Of a stretch of 64,000 nt of DNA, positions 8,565-18,336 are shown piece by piece; the first letter of the stretch is position 1; each line of letters starts with the position of its first letter. The position numbers were made by a program, and so were the translations under genes. Source of the DNA: Chitinophaga polysaccharea (GTDB lineage Bacteria; Bacteroidota; Bacteroidia; Chitinophagales; Chitinophagaceae); assembly GCF_007829335.1 (NCBI RefSeq), contig NZ_VIWO01000002.1, positions 620,001-684,000 of the forward strand, given 5' to 3'. A model generated the notes under the pieces. The model was not told the origin of the DNA. It did not search any database and saw only the letters and a list, made by a program, of their open reading frames with translations.

Positions 8565-8815
8565 CTTTGGTGAGAAATGAAGTTAGCGGAAAATGTCCGG
8601 ATTTAAAAACACGTTGAGAAAATTTTAACAAATTATCGCGATAACATGCTGCCATCAGTGATTTTACTTCACCGCCGGCGATATCAGCGACAGGATGTCT
8701 TTCTCAAACGAAAATCCATGTGACAGGTCCGACTCTTTCCATGCCACATTTTCCAACACAATCATGCTGGTACGCCGGAAAATATTCCCGCCAACAATAA
8801 TATTCTGATGAGCAT
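8565..8815. other. Intergenic stretch with a 50-codon open frame
   Basis: On the minus strand a frame overlapping the SGNH 3' end remains open from the SGNH stop to 8664 (reads IIVGGNIFRRTSMIVLENVAWK and more), with a possible ATG after FRRTS. No convincing ribosome site or family was recognised. It could be a fragment of a lost C-terminal domain or chance. Nothing else was seen in this stretch. Confidence 0.25.
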
Positions 8816-9571
8816 CTATTTCTTTTTGAGTGCAGTAGCGATTGCTTTTTCTACCAGCGGTTCCATCACCAGGTAACCGGCTTTATTCGGATGTACGCCA
8901 TCGTAGGTCAACTCCGCTTTCAACCCCTTTTTATCATCTTCCATAGCGGAAAAATAATCAAGATATACGCAATTATTTTTAGCGGCATAGTCTTTCAGGC
9001 GCTGGTTAAGGTCCGCAATTTTCCCTACAGCATCGATACCCATACCCTTTCTCCAGGGGTACTCATATACCGGCAATACCGTTGACAGTACCACTTTAAT
9101 ACCGTTGGCCTTTGCCAGCTCCGTCATAGATACGATATTGCCGAAGATAGTTTCCACCGGCGTGTAGCCCGTATTGCCGGCGATATCGTTGGTACCTGCT
9201 AAAATCACCACCACTTTTGGTTTCAGGTTAATCACATCAGGCCGGAAGCGGATCAGCATCTGGGAGGTGGTTTGACCACTGATACCCCGGTTGATATAAG
9301 GCTTCCCTTCAAAAAAATCCGGGTGGGCATTCTTCCAGCCAATCGTGATAGAGTTACCCATGAATACAATCCGCTGCTCTCCTGCCTTTGGAGGCGCTAC
9401 TTTGGTATTTTCTTCCTGGAAACATTTCAGGCAAGCCCAATCCTGCTTCATCAGTTCTTCAAACTGTTTTCTTTGCTTGGCCGTGTCTACTGTTTGTTGC
9501 TGGGCAAAAGTGTTGGTACTTAACAGGGCAAATAATGCCACTAGTGGTAAACGCAATTTTTTCATTCTCAT
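8816..9571 (-). CDS. Exported SGNH/GDSL hydrolase (esterase) (1)
   Basis: The start is placed at 9571 (MRMKKLRLPLVALFALLSTNTFA), which gives a clean Sec signal peptide ending before QQQ; longer starts add 33 residues unlikely to belong. The mature protein has SGNH block I FMGNSITIGW, block II GISGQTTSQM, block III GTNDIAG and block V DGVHPNKAGY, with the catalytic Ser, Gly, Asn and Asp/His set complete. Relatives remove acyl groups from carbohydrates in the periplasm or outside the cell. It diverges from the susC operon and shares the repeat-bearing control region. A rhamnogalacturonan or sugar O-acetyl esterase role is a reasonable guess only. Confidence 0.85.
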   Translation of the reverse strand: MRMKKLRLPLVALFALLSTNTFAQQQTVDTAKQRKQFEELMKQDWACLKCFQEENTKVAPPKAGEQRIVFMGNSITIGWKNAHPDFFEGKPYINRGISGQTTSQMLIRFRPDVINLKPKVVVILAGTNDIAGNTGYTPVETIFGNIVSMTELAKANGIKVVLSTVLPVYEYPWRKGMGIDAVGKIADLNQRLKDYAAKNNCVYLDYFSAMEDDKKGLKAELTYDGVHPNKAGYLVMEPLVEKAIATALKKK

Positions 9572-9704
9572 GGATCGGATTTTATAAGCGATATACTTCC
9601 GATTTGCAATGCTTAACATCGGATAAGTGAAGCGAAAATTAAAGCTTTTTTTGTGCTTTTCATACGCCATCCATCCGAAAGTCCCCTAAAAATGGGGGAT
9701 TGAT

Positions 9705-9744
9705 ACAGGACAGTACAGGACAGTACAGGACACAACAGGACAGG
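9705..9744 (+). promoter_or_regulatory. Four tandem decamers upstream of susC (predicted operator)
   Basis: Four 10-base copies run without gaps: acaggacagt (9705), acaggacagt (9715), acaggacaca (9725) and acaggacagg (9735). The period is one turn of the helix. The array ends 71 bp before the susC ATG. The rhaT operator has two near-identical copies at about the same distance and in the same orientation. A hairpin-like tcccc/gggga pair lies just upstream at 9682-9699. The SGNH hydrolase gene, transcribed away from here, may share the control. Confidence 0.65.
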
Positions 9745-9815
9745 AATATATTATTCTTCGACTAAATTGGATTCCGTAAATCATTGCCGTTTCATCACCA
9801 CAAATTCCACTTGTT

Positions 9816-12800
9816 ATGATTAAAGCATTCAGTCTTTATCGTAAACGACCACTTATTCTCGTACCTTTTGGCACCACGTTCTCGTTATTTATGTTTTGCT
9901 GTGTGTACAACAGCTATGCGCAGAAAAGCAATATCAGCGGACAGGTCACCGATGTAGGTACCAGTTCCCCGCTTCCCAGCGTAACTATTGGCGTAAAAGG
10001 AAGCAGCCAGGGAACTTTCAGCGACGCCAATGGCCGATACACCATTGCCGCTGCCAGCACTGACTCGCTCGTATTCAGTATCATCGGGTACATCTCCAAA
10101 ACAGTAGCGGTGGGAAGCCGCACTAAAATAAGCCTCCAACTGGAGCCGAGCAACAAAGTGCTCAACCAGGTGGTGGTAGTTGGCTACGGTACCCAACAGA
10201 AAAAAGACGTTACCGGATCCGTAGGCATTGTGTCAATGAAAAACGTAAAAGACATGCCGGTGGCAGGCCCCGACCAGGCATTATCCGGACAGATTGCCGG
10301 TATACAGGTGAGTACCTCCAATGGTATTCCCGGTGGTGGTCCGCAGGTACAGGTACGCGGTATCGGTGCCGTGGGCGCCGGCAGCCAGCCATTGTACGTA
10401 GTGGATGGCTACCCGCTGGCGTCTTCTTCCGATCAGGTATCGGACCCTATGAATGCGATTAATCCCCAGGACATCGAGTCCATGGCGGTATTGAAAGACG
10501 CATCTGCCACCGCGATCTACGGTTCCAGGGGAGCGAATGGCGTAGTATTGATCACCACTAAAAGAGGCAGCTCCGGTATCCCCACCGTACAGCTTTCTGC
10601 CAACTACGGCTCGCAACGGATTCCGCAGAAAGGACGTCCCAACCTGATGAACGGACAAGAGTTCGCGCAATTCAGGAAAGAATCTATCGAAGATAATATA
10701 CGCTTCACCGAACACCGCGAACCTACCGATGCCGACATTCCCGAAATTTATCGCCATCCCGAACTGATTGGCGAAGGCACCAACTGGTTTGATGCCATTA
10801 CCCGCGTAGCGCCTATGCAGGACATCAACCTAAGCGTAAGCGGCGGTACCGATAAAATAAGAACCTATGTATCTGCCGGTTACTTCAACCAGGATGGTGT
10901 GATCATCAATTCCGGCTACCAGCGCTATTCTGTCAGAGCCAATGTAGACGCCAACCTCTCCGACCGTTTCAAAATAGGATTTAATGTAGCCCCCTCCTAC
11001 ACTACCCGTAAAGGCGGCACCAACGGCGAAGGCCGCGACGGCGTATTCGGCATTGCCAGTCCCATAGAGCCCATCTATAATAAAGACGGCAGCTATAACG
11101 CCTTCATACAAAGCCCGGGTACTTTCGGTTTACCCAACCCGGTAATGATGCTCAATGAAATTGTAAACCGGTCTAAAAGCACCCGCATACTATTCAACAC
11201 GTATGGCGAATATGAAATTATAAAGAACCTGAAATTTAAATCCACCTTCAACGTCGACTACCAGGAAGGCAGTGCAGAATACTTCCGGCCTTCCACCATT
11301 GGCAACACCAACGCGGCGCCTCCCAGCATCCCCAGTGGCAACTATTCCAGCGGTAACTACCTGAACTGGCTAAATGAAAACACACTTACTTACCAGTACA
11401 ATACCAGCAATGGACATGCCTTTACCGGTCTGTTAGGATATACCGTTCAATCACAGAAAGAAAACTATGCCGGCTTTAACGGCGCCAACTACCCGGATGA
11501 CGATATCAAAACATTAAATGCCGCCGCTACCATTACCGGCGGCACCGACAAAACAGAATGGGCCCTGCTGTCGTATCTTGCAAGGGTTAACTACGCCTAC
11601 AAGGATAAATACCTGGTGACAGCTACCGTCAGGGCAGACGGTTCATCCCGGTTTGGCGCCAACAACCGCTGGGGCACCTTTCCTTCGGTAGCCCTGGGCT
11701 GGCGCTTATCACAGGAAGAATTCATGAAGTCGTCCCGCCTGATCAGCGATCTGAAAGTAAGGGCCTCCTATGGATTTACCGGTAACTTCAATATTGGCAA
11801 CTACTCTTACATGAGCAACATCGGTACCAGCGACTATGTACTCGGTGGGGCGCTGGCCGGCGGCCGCGTGATGAACTCTCTCGGCAACCCGAACCTGGGC
11901 TGGGAAAAAATGAAAGAACTAAATATAGGCGTTGACGTTGGATTGCTGAAAGACCGTCTCTACTTCACCATCGATGCCTATAAAAGAAATACCCAGGAAC
12001 TGTTGCTGAATGTAGAAATTCCTCAGTCCAGCGGCTTTGGCAACGTAACGGAAAACAAAGGCGATATGGAAAACAGGGGCCTGGAAATTGGCATCAGCTC
12101 CCGGAACATAGAAACCAAATCGCTGACTTGGAGCACCAACTTCAACATCGCCTTTAACCGCAACAAGGTGCTGGCATTGGGTAAAGATAATGCGCCTATT
12201 TATTCCGGCAACAGCAGCGAGGGTAATCCTACCAATATCAGTATAGTAGGCAAACCGCTGGCCATGCTGTACGGATATGTATTTGACGGCATTTATCAAA
12301 ACCAGGCCGAAGTAGATAAAGGCCCCGCCTTCCCCGGCGCTATCCCGGGTAATATCCGGTTTAAAGACATCAACGGCAACGGGGTGATTAATCCCCGGGA
12401 AGATTTCGCCATCATTGGTAACCCATATCCCGACTTTAACTGGGGTATGACCAACACCTTCTCCTATAAAAAATGGGACCTGCGGGTACTGGTAGTAGGT
12501 TCTATGGGAGCCGACCGCTTACATGCCACCAACGACTACAATGGTAATATAGATGGCGTATTTAACGTAAGAAAAGATGTAGCTAACCGCTGGAGGTCAG
12601 AATCCAATCCCGGCAACGGCAAAGTGCCTACCACCAATGGCTCCGGGCGTGGCCGCGTGATGTACCGCGATGTAAGCTCCCTGACTGTAGAAAAGAACAA
12701 CTACGCCTGGATAAAAAATATTACACTGGGATACAGCTTTCCGAAATTCGGATTTGTGCAAAGCGCCCGCTTATATGTAAGTGTGCAGAATGCCATCCTG

Positions 12801-12938
12801 TTTACCCACTACAGCGGCAATCCGGAAGTGACCAACTACCTGGGTAAGGGCGGTAGTGGCGCATTGGTACCGGGTATAGATTATTCCAACTATCCTGTAC
12901 CAAGAATTTACTCACTCGGCGCCAACCTCTCTTTTTAA
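9816..12938 (+). CDS. SusC/RagA-family TonB-dependent outer-membrane transporter (1)
   Basis: The 1040-residue protein begins with a signal segment ending near SYAQ, then a carboxypeptidase-D-like regulatory domain (about 38-110, ISGQVTDVGTSSPLPSVTI to QLEP). The SusC signature VVVGYGTQQKKDVTGSV, a plug domain (PLYVVDGYPL, IESMAVLKDASATAIYGSRG, ANGVVLITTKRG) and a beta barrel up to a terminal phenylalanine follow. It imports oligosaccharides or glycosides with its SusD partner, using TonB energy. It is the first gene of a nine-gene operon. The tandem decamer array immediately upstream links it to rhamnose regulation. No FecR/ECF partner adjoins it. Confidence 0.95.
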   Translation: MIKAFSLYRKRPLILVPFGTTFSLFMFCCVYNSYAQKSNISGQVTDVGTSSPLPSVTIGVKGSSQGTFSDANGRYTIAAASTDSLVFSIIGYISKTVAVGSRTKISLQLEPSNKVLNQVVVVGYGTQQKKDVTGSVGIVSMKNVKDMPVAGPDQALSGQIAGIQVSTSNGIPGGGPQVQVRGIGAVGAGSQPLYVVDGYPLASSSDQVSDPMNAINPQDIESMAVLKDASATAIYGSRGANGVVLITTKRGSSGIPTVQLSANYGSQRIPQKGRPNLMNGQEFAQFRKESIEDNIRFTEHREPTDADIPEIYRHPELIGEGTNWFDAITRVAPMQDINLSVSGGTDKIRTYVSAGYFNQDGVIINSGYQRYSVRANVDANLSDRFKIGFNVAPSYTTRKGGTNGEGRDGVFGIASPIEPIYNKDGSYNAFIQSPGTFGLPNPVMMLNEIVNRSKSTRILFNTYGEYEIIKNLKFKSTFNVDYQEGSAEYFRPSTIGNTNAAPPSIPSGNYSSGNYLNWLNENTLTYQYNTSNGHAFTGLLGYTVQSQKENYAGFNGANYPDDDIKTLNAAATITGGTDKTEWALLSYLARVNYAYKDKYLVTATVRADGSSRFGANNRWGTFPSVALGWRLSQEEFMKSSRLISDLKVRASYGFTGNFNIGNYSYMSNIGTSDYVLGGALAGGRVMNSLGNPNLGWEKMKELNIGVDVGLLKDRLYFTIDAYKRNTQELLLNVEIPQSSGFGNVTENKGDMENRGLEIGISSRNIETKSLTWSTNFNIAFNRNKVLALGKDNAPIYSGNSSEGNPTNISIVGKPLAMLYGYVFDGIYQNQAEVDKGPAFPGAIPGNIRFKDINGNGVINPREDFAIIGNPYPDFNWGMTNTFSYKKWDLRVLVVGSMGADRLHATNDYNGNIDGVFNVRKDVANRWRSESNPGNGKVPTTNGSGRGRVMYRDVSSLTVEKNNYAWIKNITLGYSFPKFGFVQSARLYVSVQNAILFTHYSGNPEVTNYLGKGGSGALVPGIDYSNYPVPRIYSLGANLSF

Positions 12939-12962
12939 TTCAGCCTCTAAAAGCATAGCAAC

Positions 12963-14444
12963 ATGAAAACTAAAATATCTTTAATCACGCTCCTGGCGAT
13001 TGCCATGAATGGCTGTAACAGTATGCTCGATGTAAAGCCAAACTCCTTCTCCAGCGGCTCCAACTACTATACTTCAGAGGCGCAGGTACTACGTGCAGTA
13101 AATGGCTGTTATGGTGTGCTGCAGGACCTGTATAAGAGCGACTACTGGGCCATGGCAGAAATGCGGTCAGACAATACCAACTATCAATACGATGAAAGTG
13201 ATCGCGGTGCGCAGCAAAGGGAAGAGATAGACGAATTCCTGATCACTGCCAGCAATAACTACGTGAATAATACCTGGGCACAGTTATACAGAAACATACA
13301 GCAATCCAACGTAATCATTAGTCGTATTGATAACGTAAAATTTGCTAATGACGCAACTAAACAACAGTATCTCGGCGAAGCCAAATTCCTCCGGGCGCTC
13401 TATTACTTTCACCTGGTACGTCTTTTCGGAGCAGTGCCCTTGCTGGTGAAAGAAGTAGCCAGCCCGGAAGAGGCTTCCACTCCCAAGCGTGCCAGCGTAG
13501 AAGAAGTATATACGCAGATCATTGCCGATGCTACCGATGCCGCCGCAGGATTGCCAGCTACCTACGCCTCCAGCGAAGCCGGAAGGGCTACCAAAGGCGC
13601 AGCACTAACACTGCTGGGCGATGTATATCTCACCAGGAAAGAGTATGCTAAAGCGGTAACCACCCTGCAACAGGTGCTTACGTTGAATTATTCGCTGGTA
13701 GATAACTATGCAGATAATTTTGATCCTGCTAAAAAAAATAACTCAGAATCTGTTTTTGCAGTGCAGTACAATGCCGGATTGGAAACAGAAAGCAGCAACT
13801 TCATCTTCATTTTCGGACCACGCAACGGGAAGAAAGATCTCACCGGCTTTAACGGTAACCTGGGCGGCAACAACATTCCCACGCCCAGCATCGTAAATGC
13901 GTATGAGGCCAAAGACAAAAGAAAAGATGCTTCCATTTATATGTACGACAGCCCCACCAACGCCGCATTTGCCGAGTCAGTGGCCTTCGGTGGTAAATTG
14001 CCGCTGATCAAAAAATTCTACCACCCGCCTTATGCATTAGACGGGCGTTCCAACGAAAACTGGCCGGTGTACCGCTATGCACAGGTATTGCTGATGCTGG
14101 CAGAAGCAGTGAATGAAACCGGCAACGGCGATCCGTTGCAGTATATCAATCCCGTACGCAAACGCGCGGGCCTGGATCCGCTCCCGGCCCTGAGCCAGGC
14201 GGCCTTCCGAGATACCGTATTCCATGAACAACGGGTAGAGCTTGCGTTTGAAGATCAACGCTGGTACCAGCTGCTGCGCACCGGCAAAGCCATTTCCGTA
14301 ATGATGGCGCATGGTATCGAAGAAAAGAAACGGTTGTCCAGGCTAAGCCCTGCTTCCTATAACATACAGCCGTTCCAGTTATTGTATCCGATTCCTGAAA
14401 GAGAAGTACGACTGAATAAATTTGATCAGAATCAAGGATGGTAA
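12963..14444 (+). CDS. SusD/RagB-family surface glycan-binding lipoprotein (1)
   Basis: This 493-residue protein has a lipoprotein signal with lipobox MNGC (Cys about 18) followed by NSMLDVKPNS. SusD features include the helical TPR-like body (GEAKFLRALYYFHLVRLFGAVPLLVKE) and the conserved C-terminal FHEQRVELAFEDQRWYQLLRTGKA, ending in a short LLYPIPEREV tail. It starts 24 bp after susC, as in nearly all such pairs, and would cap the SusC barrel to bind the substrate at the cell surface. The following 106-bp gap before the dehydrogenase gene shows no terminator. Confidence 0.95.
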   Translation: MKTKISLITLLAIAMNGCNSMLDVKPNSFSSGSNYYTSEAQVLRAVNGCYGVLQDLYKSDYWAMAEMRSDNTNYQYDESDRGAQQREEIDEFLITASNNYVNNTWAQLYRNIQQSNVIISRIDNVKFANDATKQQYLGEAKFLRALYYFHLVRLFGAVPLLVKEVASPEEASTPKRASVEEVYTQIIADATDAAAGLPATYASSEAGRATKGAALTLLGDVYLTRKEYAKAVTTLQQVLTLNYSLVDNYADNFDPAKKNNSESVFAVQYNAGLETESSNFIFIFGPRNGKKDLTGFNGNLGGNNIPTPSIVNAYEAKDKRKDASIYMYDSPTNAAFAESVAFGGKLPLIKKFYHPPYALDGRSNENWPVYRYAQVLLMLAEAVNETGNGDPLQYINPVRKRAGLDPLPALSQAAFRDTVFHEQRVELAFEDQRWYQLLRTGKAISVMMAHGIEEKKRLSRLSPASYNIQPFQLLYPIPEREVRLNKFDQNQGW

Positions 14445-14550
14445 AAAAAACTAGAAAAAGGCAGAAACGTTTACTATATTACTACAGCTATAGTCAACGG
14501 AAGACCCATACAGACAGTATCAACTCAGGAACATATTCAAGTAAATATTT

Positions 14551-17253
14551 ATGACCACGTTACGCAAAAAACCATTCAGGCTACTGGCACTTATTTTCAC
14601 TGTTGTGATAACAGCGGTGGCTTGTAATAACGGAAACGACTCAACGTCAAAAAGCAGGGAAACCGGCAACCGGAAAATCGACGCATTGAAATTACCTGAT
14701 AATTTTAAAGCAGAGCGGCTGTATAGCCCGGGCGACAACAAGCAGGGGTCCTGGGTGTCCATGACCTTCGACGACAAGGGCCGCATGATCGTATCAGATC
14801 AATACGGCTACCTGTACCGGCTGCAGTTACCCGCCGTAGGAGAAGATTCAGCTAAACTGAAAATTGAAAAGCTCATTATCGGCGGCGATACCTCTACCCA
14901 AAAAGTGGCGATGGGCTATGCACAGGGCCTGCTATATGCGTTCAACAGCTTGTACGTAATGGTGAACCACAACAGCGACGACCGCTTCAATAAAGGCAGT
15001 GGCTTATATCGCCTGCAGGATACCGATGGCGACGACCAGTTCGACAAGATCACACTCCTGAAAGCGCTGGAAGGAGAAGGAGAACATGGTCCGCACAGCA
15101 TTGTCCTTTCCCCGGACAAAAAATCTATTTATGTGATTGCCGGGAACTTTACCAAAATCCCGGAGATGAATAATTATAAAGTGCCGCCTTCCTGGAATAT
15201 CGACAACGTACTTCCTTTTATCAAGGATCCTAACGGTCACGATAATACGGTAAATACACATGGCGGATGGATTGCGCATCTCGACTCTACCGGCGCTAAC
15301 TGGGAGCTGATCAGCTCTGGTTACCGCAACCCATTCGATCTTACATTCAATGATAACGGGGATATGTTCACCTATGATTCTGACATGGAATGGGATTTTG
15401 GAACACCCTGGTATCGACCCACCCGTATTTGCCATGTTACCAGTGGCAGTGAATACGGCTGGCGCCCGGGTACTGAAAAGTGGTCGCCTGCCTACCCGGA
15501 TAACCTGCCTCCGTTGCTGAATATCGGCCAGGGCTCTCCTACCAACCTGATTTACGGTGGTAAAGCACGTTTTCCTGAGAAGTACCGCAAATCGTTGTTT
15601 GCGTTTGACTGGAGCTTCGGCATCATCTATGCTATCCAGCTGCAGCCCGATGGCGCCTCCTATAAAGCCAGTGCAGAGGAATTCCTGTCCGGTTCCCCGC
15701 TGCCCCTCACCGATGGCGTTATTGGCCCGGATGGCGCACTGTACTTCCTCACCGGTGGACGCAGGCTGGAATCAGACCTGTATCGTGTGTACTACAAAGA
15801 CAACAAGGAAAGCAATGATCCGTTGCCGGTAGCGGCACCTACCGCCGGCGCCAATGTGCGTAAACAACTGGAAGCCTTCCATGGCGGCCCCAAAGATGGC
15901 GCAGTGGATTTTGCCTGGCCTTACCTGAAAGACAACGATCGCTTTATCCGTTTTGCTGCCCGGATTGCCATAGAAAATCAACCCGTTAGCCAGTGGCAAA
16001 ATAAAGTACTGCAGGAGAAAGACCCTGAAACCCTTATCCAGGGAAGCATTGCGCTGGCCCGTCAGGGTAAGGAAGATGTAAAGAAAATACTGCTGCCACA
16101 ACTGATGACCATCAACTATGCGCAATTGTCACCCTCTCAGCAGATTGACTTACTCCGTGCTTTTGAGCTTGTGTTCGTGCGTATGGGTAAACCTGATGCC
16201 GCAGTAGCGAAACAGGTAGCTGCCTATCTCGATCCGCAGTATCCCGCCAGCAACAATGACCTGAACCGTTCTCTAAGCAAGGTATTGGTGTACCTGGATG
16301 CACCTAAGTCAGTAGAAAAAACCATGGCATTGCTGGCCATAGCGAAAGATGATACCGCTGCGCAAAAAACTGCCATGCAATCGGCCGACCTGATCCTGCG
16401 TAACCCGCAGTATGGGCTCGATATTGCCGGTATGCTTTCTAAAATGCCTCCATTACAGCAAACCTGGTATGCTACCGTATTAAGCCAGGCTAAAAACGGC
16501 TGGACACCTGCCTTACGTGAACAATACTTCCAGTGGTTCTACCATGCCTTCACATTTAAAGGAGGCCATAGCTTCATCGGGTTTATCAATAATGCCAGGA
16601 AAAATGCGCTGGACAACCTTCCGAAAAGTGAGTATGCACACTTCAACCAGGTATCCGGCGATTCACTGGTCAACAACAATGGTAACCTGGCCCAGGGCTT
16701 CCCGCAGCCGAAAGGACCTGGCAGGCGCTGGACCGTGGAAGAAGCGGTGAAAGTGGTAGATAGCGGCTTAACGAATCGCAACTTTGAACAGGGCCGCGCC
16801 ATGTTTGCCACCGCCTTATGCAGCTCCTGCCATGGTATACGCGGAGAAGGTGGCGTTGCCGGTCCGGATCTGACTCAACTTGGCACCCGCTTTTCTACCA
16901 GGGATATTCTCGAAGCAATCATTGATCCAAGCAAAACCATTTCTGACCAATATGCCGCTACCGTATTTTCTCTGAAAAACGGCGGCTCTGTATTAGGGCG
17001 GCTGGTAAGCCAGGATAAAGATAAATACGTTATTTCCCAGAATCCTTTTGCGCCGCAGGAAGTACGGGAACTGCCGAAGAAAGAGGTGGCCGGCACAAAA
17101 GCCTCTACCGTATCGGTGATGTTGCCGGGGTTGATTAACCGCCTGAACGAAGAGGAATTGAGGGATCTCATTGCCTACCTCAAAGCAGGCGGCAATAAAT
17201 CTGATACTATCTTTCTGCCTGCAAAACACCCGGTAGAACTTTCAAAAAAATAA
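14551..17253 (+). CDS. Lipoprotein sugar-dehydrogenase-like propeller with C-terminal cytochrome c
   Basis: The 900-residue protein is a lipoprotein (lipobox AVAC, Cys 25). Residues about 45-420 resemble the PVC-type dehydrogenase / aldose-dehydrogenase beta-propeller, with GEHGPHSIVLSPD, SSGYRNPFDLTFND and DGVIGPDGALYFLTGG holding the usual His, Arg and Asp positions. About 440-720 is mainly helical. The C-terminal part has a heme site CSSCH (757-761) followed by GIRGEGGVAGPDLTQLG and the rest of the Planctomycete/Verrucomicrobium-type heme domain. It is predicted to oxidise a sugar or glycoside in the periplasm and pass electrons to the respiratory chain. PQQ dependence is possible but not shown. 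It lies within the SusCD operon. Confidence 0.82.
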   Translation: MTTLRKKPFRLLALIFTVVITAVACNNGNDSTSKSRETGNRKIDALKLPDNFKAERLYSPGDNKQGSWVSMTFDDKGRMIVSDQYGYLYRLQLPAVGEDSAKLKIEKLIIGGDTSTQKVAMGYAQGLLYAFNSLYVMVNHNSDDRFNKGSGLYRLQDTDGDDQFDKITLLKALEGEGEHGPHSIVLSPDKKSIYVIAGNFTKIPEMNNYKVPPSWNIDNVLPFIKDPNGHDNTVNTHGGWIAHLDSTGANWELISSGYRNPFDLTFNDNGDMFTYDSDMEWDFGTPWYRPTRICHVTSGSEYGWRPGTEKWSPAYPDNLPPLLNIGQGSPTNLIYGGKARFPEKYRKSLFAFDWSFGIIYAIQLQPDGASYKASAEEFLSGSPLPLTDGVIGPDGALYFLTGGRRLESDLYRVYYKDNKESNDPLPVAAPTAGANVRKQLEAFHGGPKDGAVDFAWPYLKDNDRFIRFAARIAIENQPVSQWQNKVLQEKDPETLIQGSIALARQGKEDVKKILLPQLMTINYAQLSPSQQIDLLRAFELVFVRMGKPDAAVAKQVAAYLDPQYPASNNDLNRSLSKVLVYLDAPKSVEKTMALLAIAKDDTAAQKTAMQSADLILRNPQYGLDIAGMLSKMPPLQQTWYATVLSQAKNGWTPALREQYFQWFYHAFTFKGGHSFIGFINNARKNALDNLPKSEYAHFNQVSGDSLVNNNGNLAQGFPQPKGPGRRWTVEEAVKVVDSGLTNRNFEQGRAMFATALCSSCHGIRGEGGVAGPDLTQLGTRFSTRDILEAIIDPSKTISDQYAATVFSLKNGGSVLGRLVSQDKDKYVISQNPFAPQEVRELPKKEVAGTKASTVSVMLPGLINRLNEEELRDLIAYLKAGGNKSDTIFLPAKHPVELSKK

Positions 17254-17264
17254 ATCACGCGCGG

Positions 17265-18326
17265 ATGACCTCCTCATCTCAACCATGGCTTCATAAAATA
17301 TCCAACCATTTACAGTTGGGTGGTATTGAAACGGCGGTACTGGACAATGGCCCCGGCAGGGGCGCCCGTATCGCCTGGATCAATACCGGCACTGGCTTGC
17401 GTTATAAAGTGGTGTTGGACCGGGCCATGGATATCGCGGATGCTTTTTACCAACAGCATAGTCTCGCCTGGTTGAGCCACGGCGGGGTGACACCGCCGCA
17501 AAGATTAACAGACAAAGGTTTGGACTGGCTCCAAACCTTTGGTGGTGGATTGATGACCACCTGTGGCCTGATGCATGTAGGCGGACCCGAAACCGATGAA
17601 TATGGTGAACGTGGTCTGCATGGGCCTATCAGCAATACACCAGCGGAAATCATTTCCATCATACAACCCGACCCGGTAGCCGGTAATTTTGATATGAGCA
17701 TTACCGGCATTGTACCACAGGTGCAGGCACTCGGCAAACAGCTATGGCTGAAACGAACCATCTCCGGTACCCTGGGCGTTGCGGGCATCCGCATACAGGA
17801 CGAAGTGATTAACCGCGGTAATACTACCGCACCGCATATGTTACTGTATCACTTCAACTTTGGCTGGCCGCTGATAGATGAAGGCGCCGATATTTTATGG
17901 AAAGGCAGCTGGACTTCCAGGGCCGGTAATCCTGATCACATTTTCAATAATACGCATAACTACAAAAAAGGAATGGCGCCGCTGGACAGCCACGCTGGCG
18001 GCGGAGAAGAAGCCGCTATCATCGACCCGGAAGCAGATGCACAGGGCTGGTGTAACTGTGGCGTACATAATGCCCGCCTCCCATTGGCAGTATCCCTGCG
18101 TTTCAAAAAAGCGCAGTTGCCGGTGCTTACCAACTGGCAGCACTGGGGTAAAGGCGAATATGTGATGGGACTGGAACCCGGCACCCATCCTCCTACCGGC
18201 CAGGCCAAAGCCCGCCGGGAAGGGACCTTATTATTCCTCGAACCCGGCGAAAGCCGGCGGTATGAACTGGAACTGGAGGTATGGCATACCGAAGCAACGA
18301 TAAAACAATTTCTCACTGATCTTTAA
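17265..18326 (+). CDS. DUF4432 aldose-epimerase-like protein
   Basis: The 353-residue protein has features of the DUF4432 branch of galactose-mutarotase-like folds: GRGARIAWINTGTGLRYKVV and DRAMDIADAFYQQHSLAWLS, then TTCGLMHVGGPETDEYGERG with LHGPISNTPAE, and near the end MGLEPGTHPPTGQ. No signal peptide is seen, so it is probably cytoplasmic. It starts 11 bp after the dehydrogenase gene and ends 10 bp before the cupin gene, so all three are translated from one message. Its reaction is not established. Epimerisation or mutarotation of an unusual sugar is the family-based expectation. Confidence 0.78.
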   Translation: MTSSSQPWLHKISNHLQLGGIETAVLDNGPGRGARIAWINTGTGLRYKVVLDRAMDIADAFYQQHSLAWLSHGGVTPPQRLTDKGLDWLQTFGGGLMTTCGLMHVGGPETDEYGERGLHGPISNTPAEIISIIQPDPVAGNFDMSITGIVPQVQALGKQLWLKRTISGTLGVAGIRIQDEVINRGNTTAPHMLLYHFNFGWPLIDEGADILWKGSWTSRAGNPDHIFNNTHNYKKGMAPLDSHAGGGEEAAIIDPEADAQGWCNCGVHNARLPLAVSLRFKKAQLPVLTNWQHWGKGEYVMGLEPGTHPPTGQAKARREGTLLFLEPGESRRYELELEVWHTEATIKQFLTDL

Positions 18327-18336
18327 ATCACAACAC

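Noticed and set aside
9705..9744. The tandem decamers as a CRISPR array or microsatellite
   Set aside because: Units are 10 bp without spacers, and the same unit recurs before rhaT at the same position, which fits an operator better.
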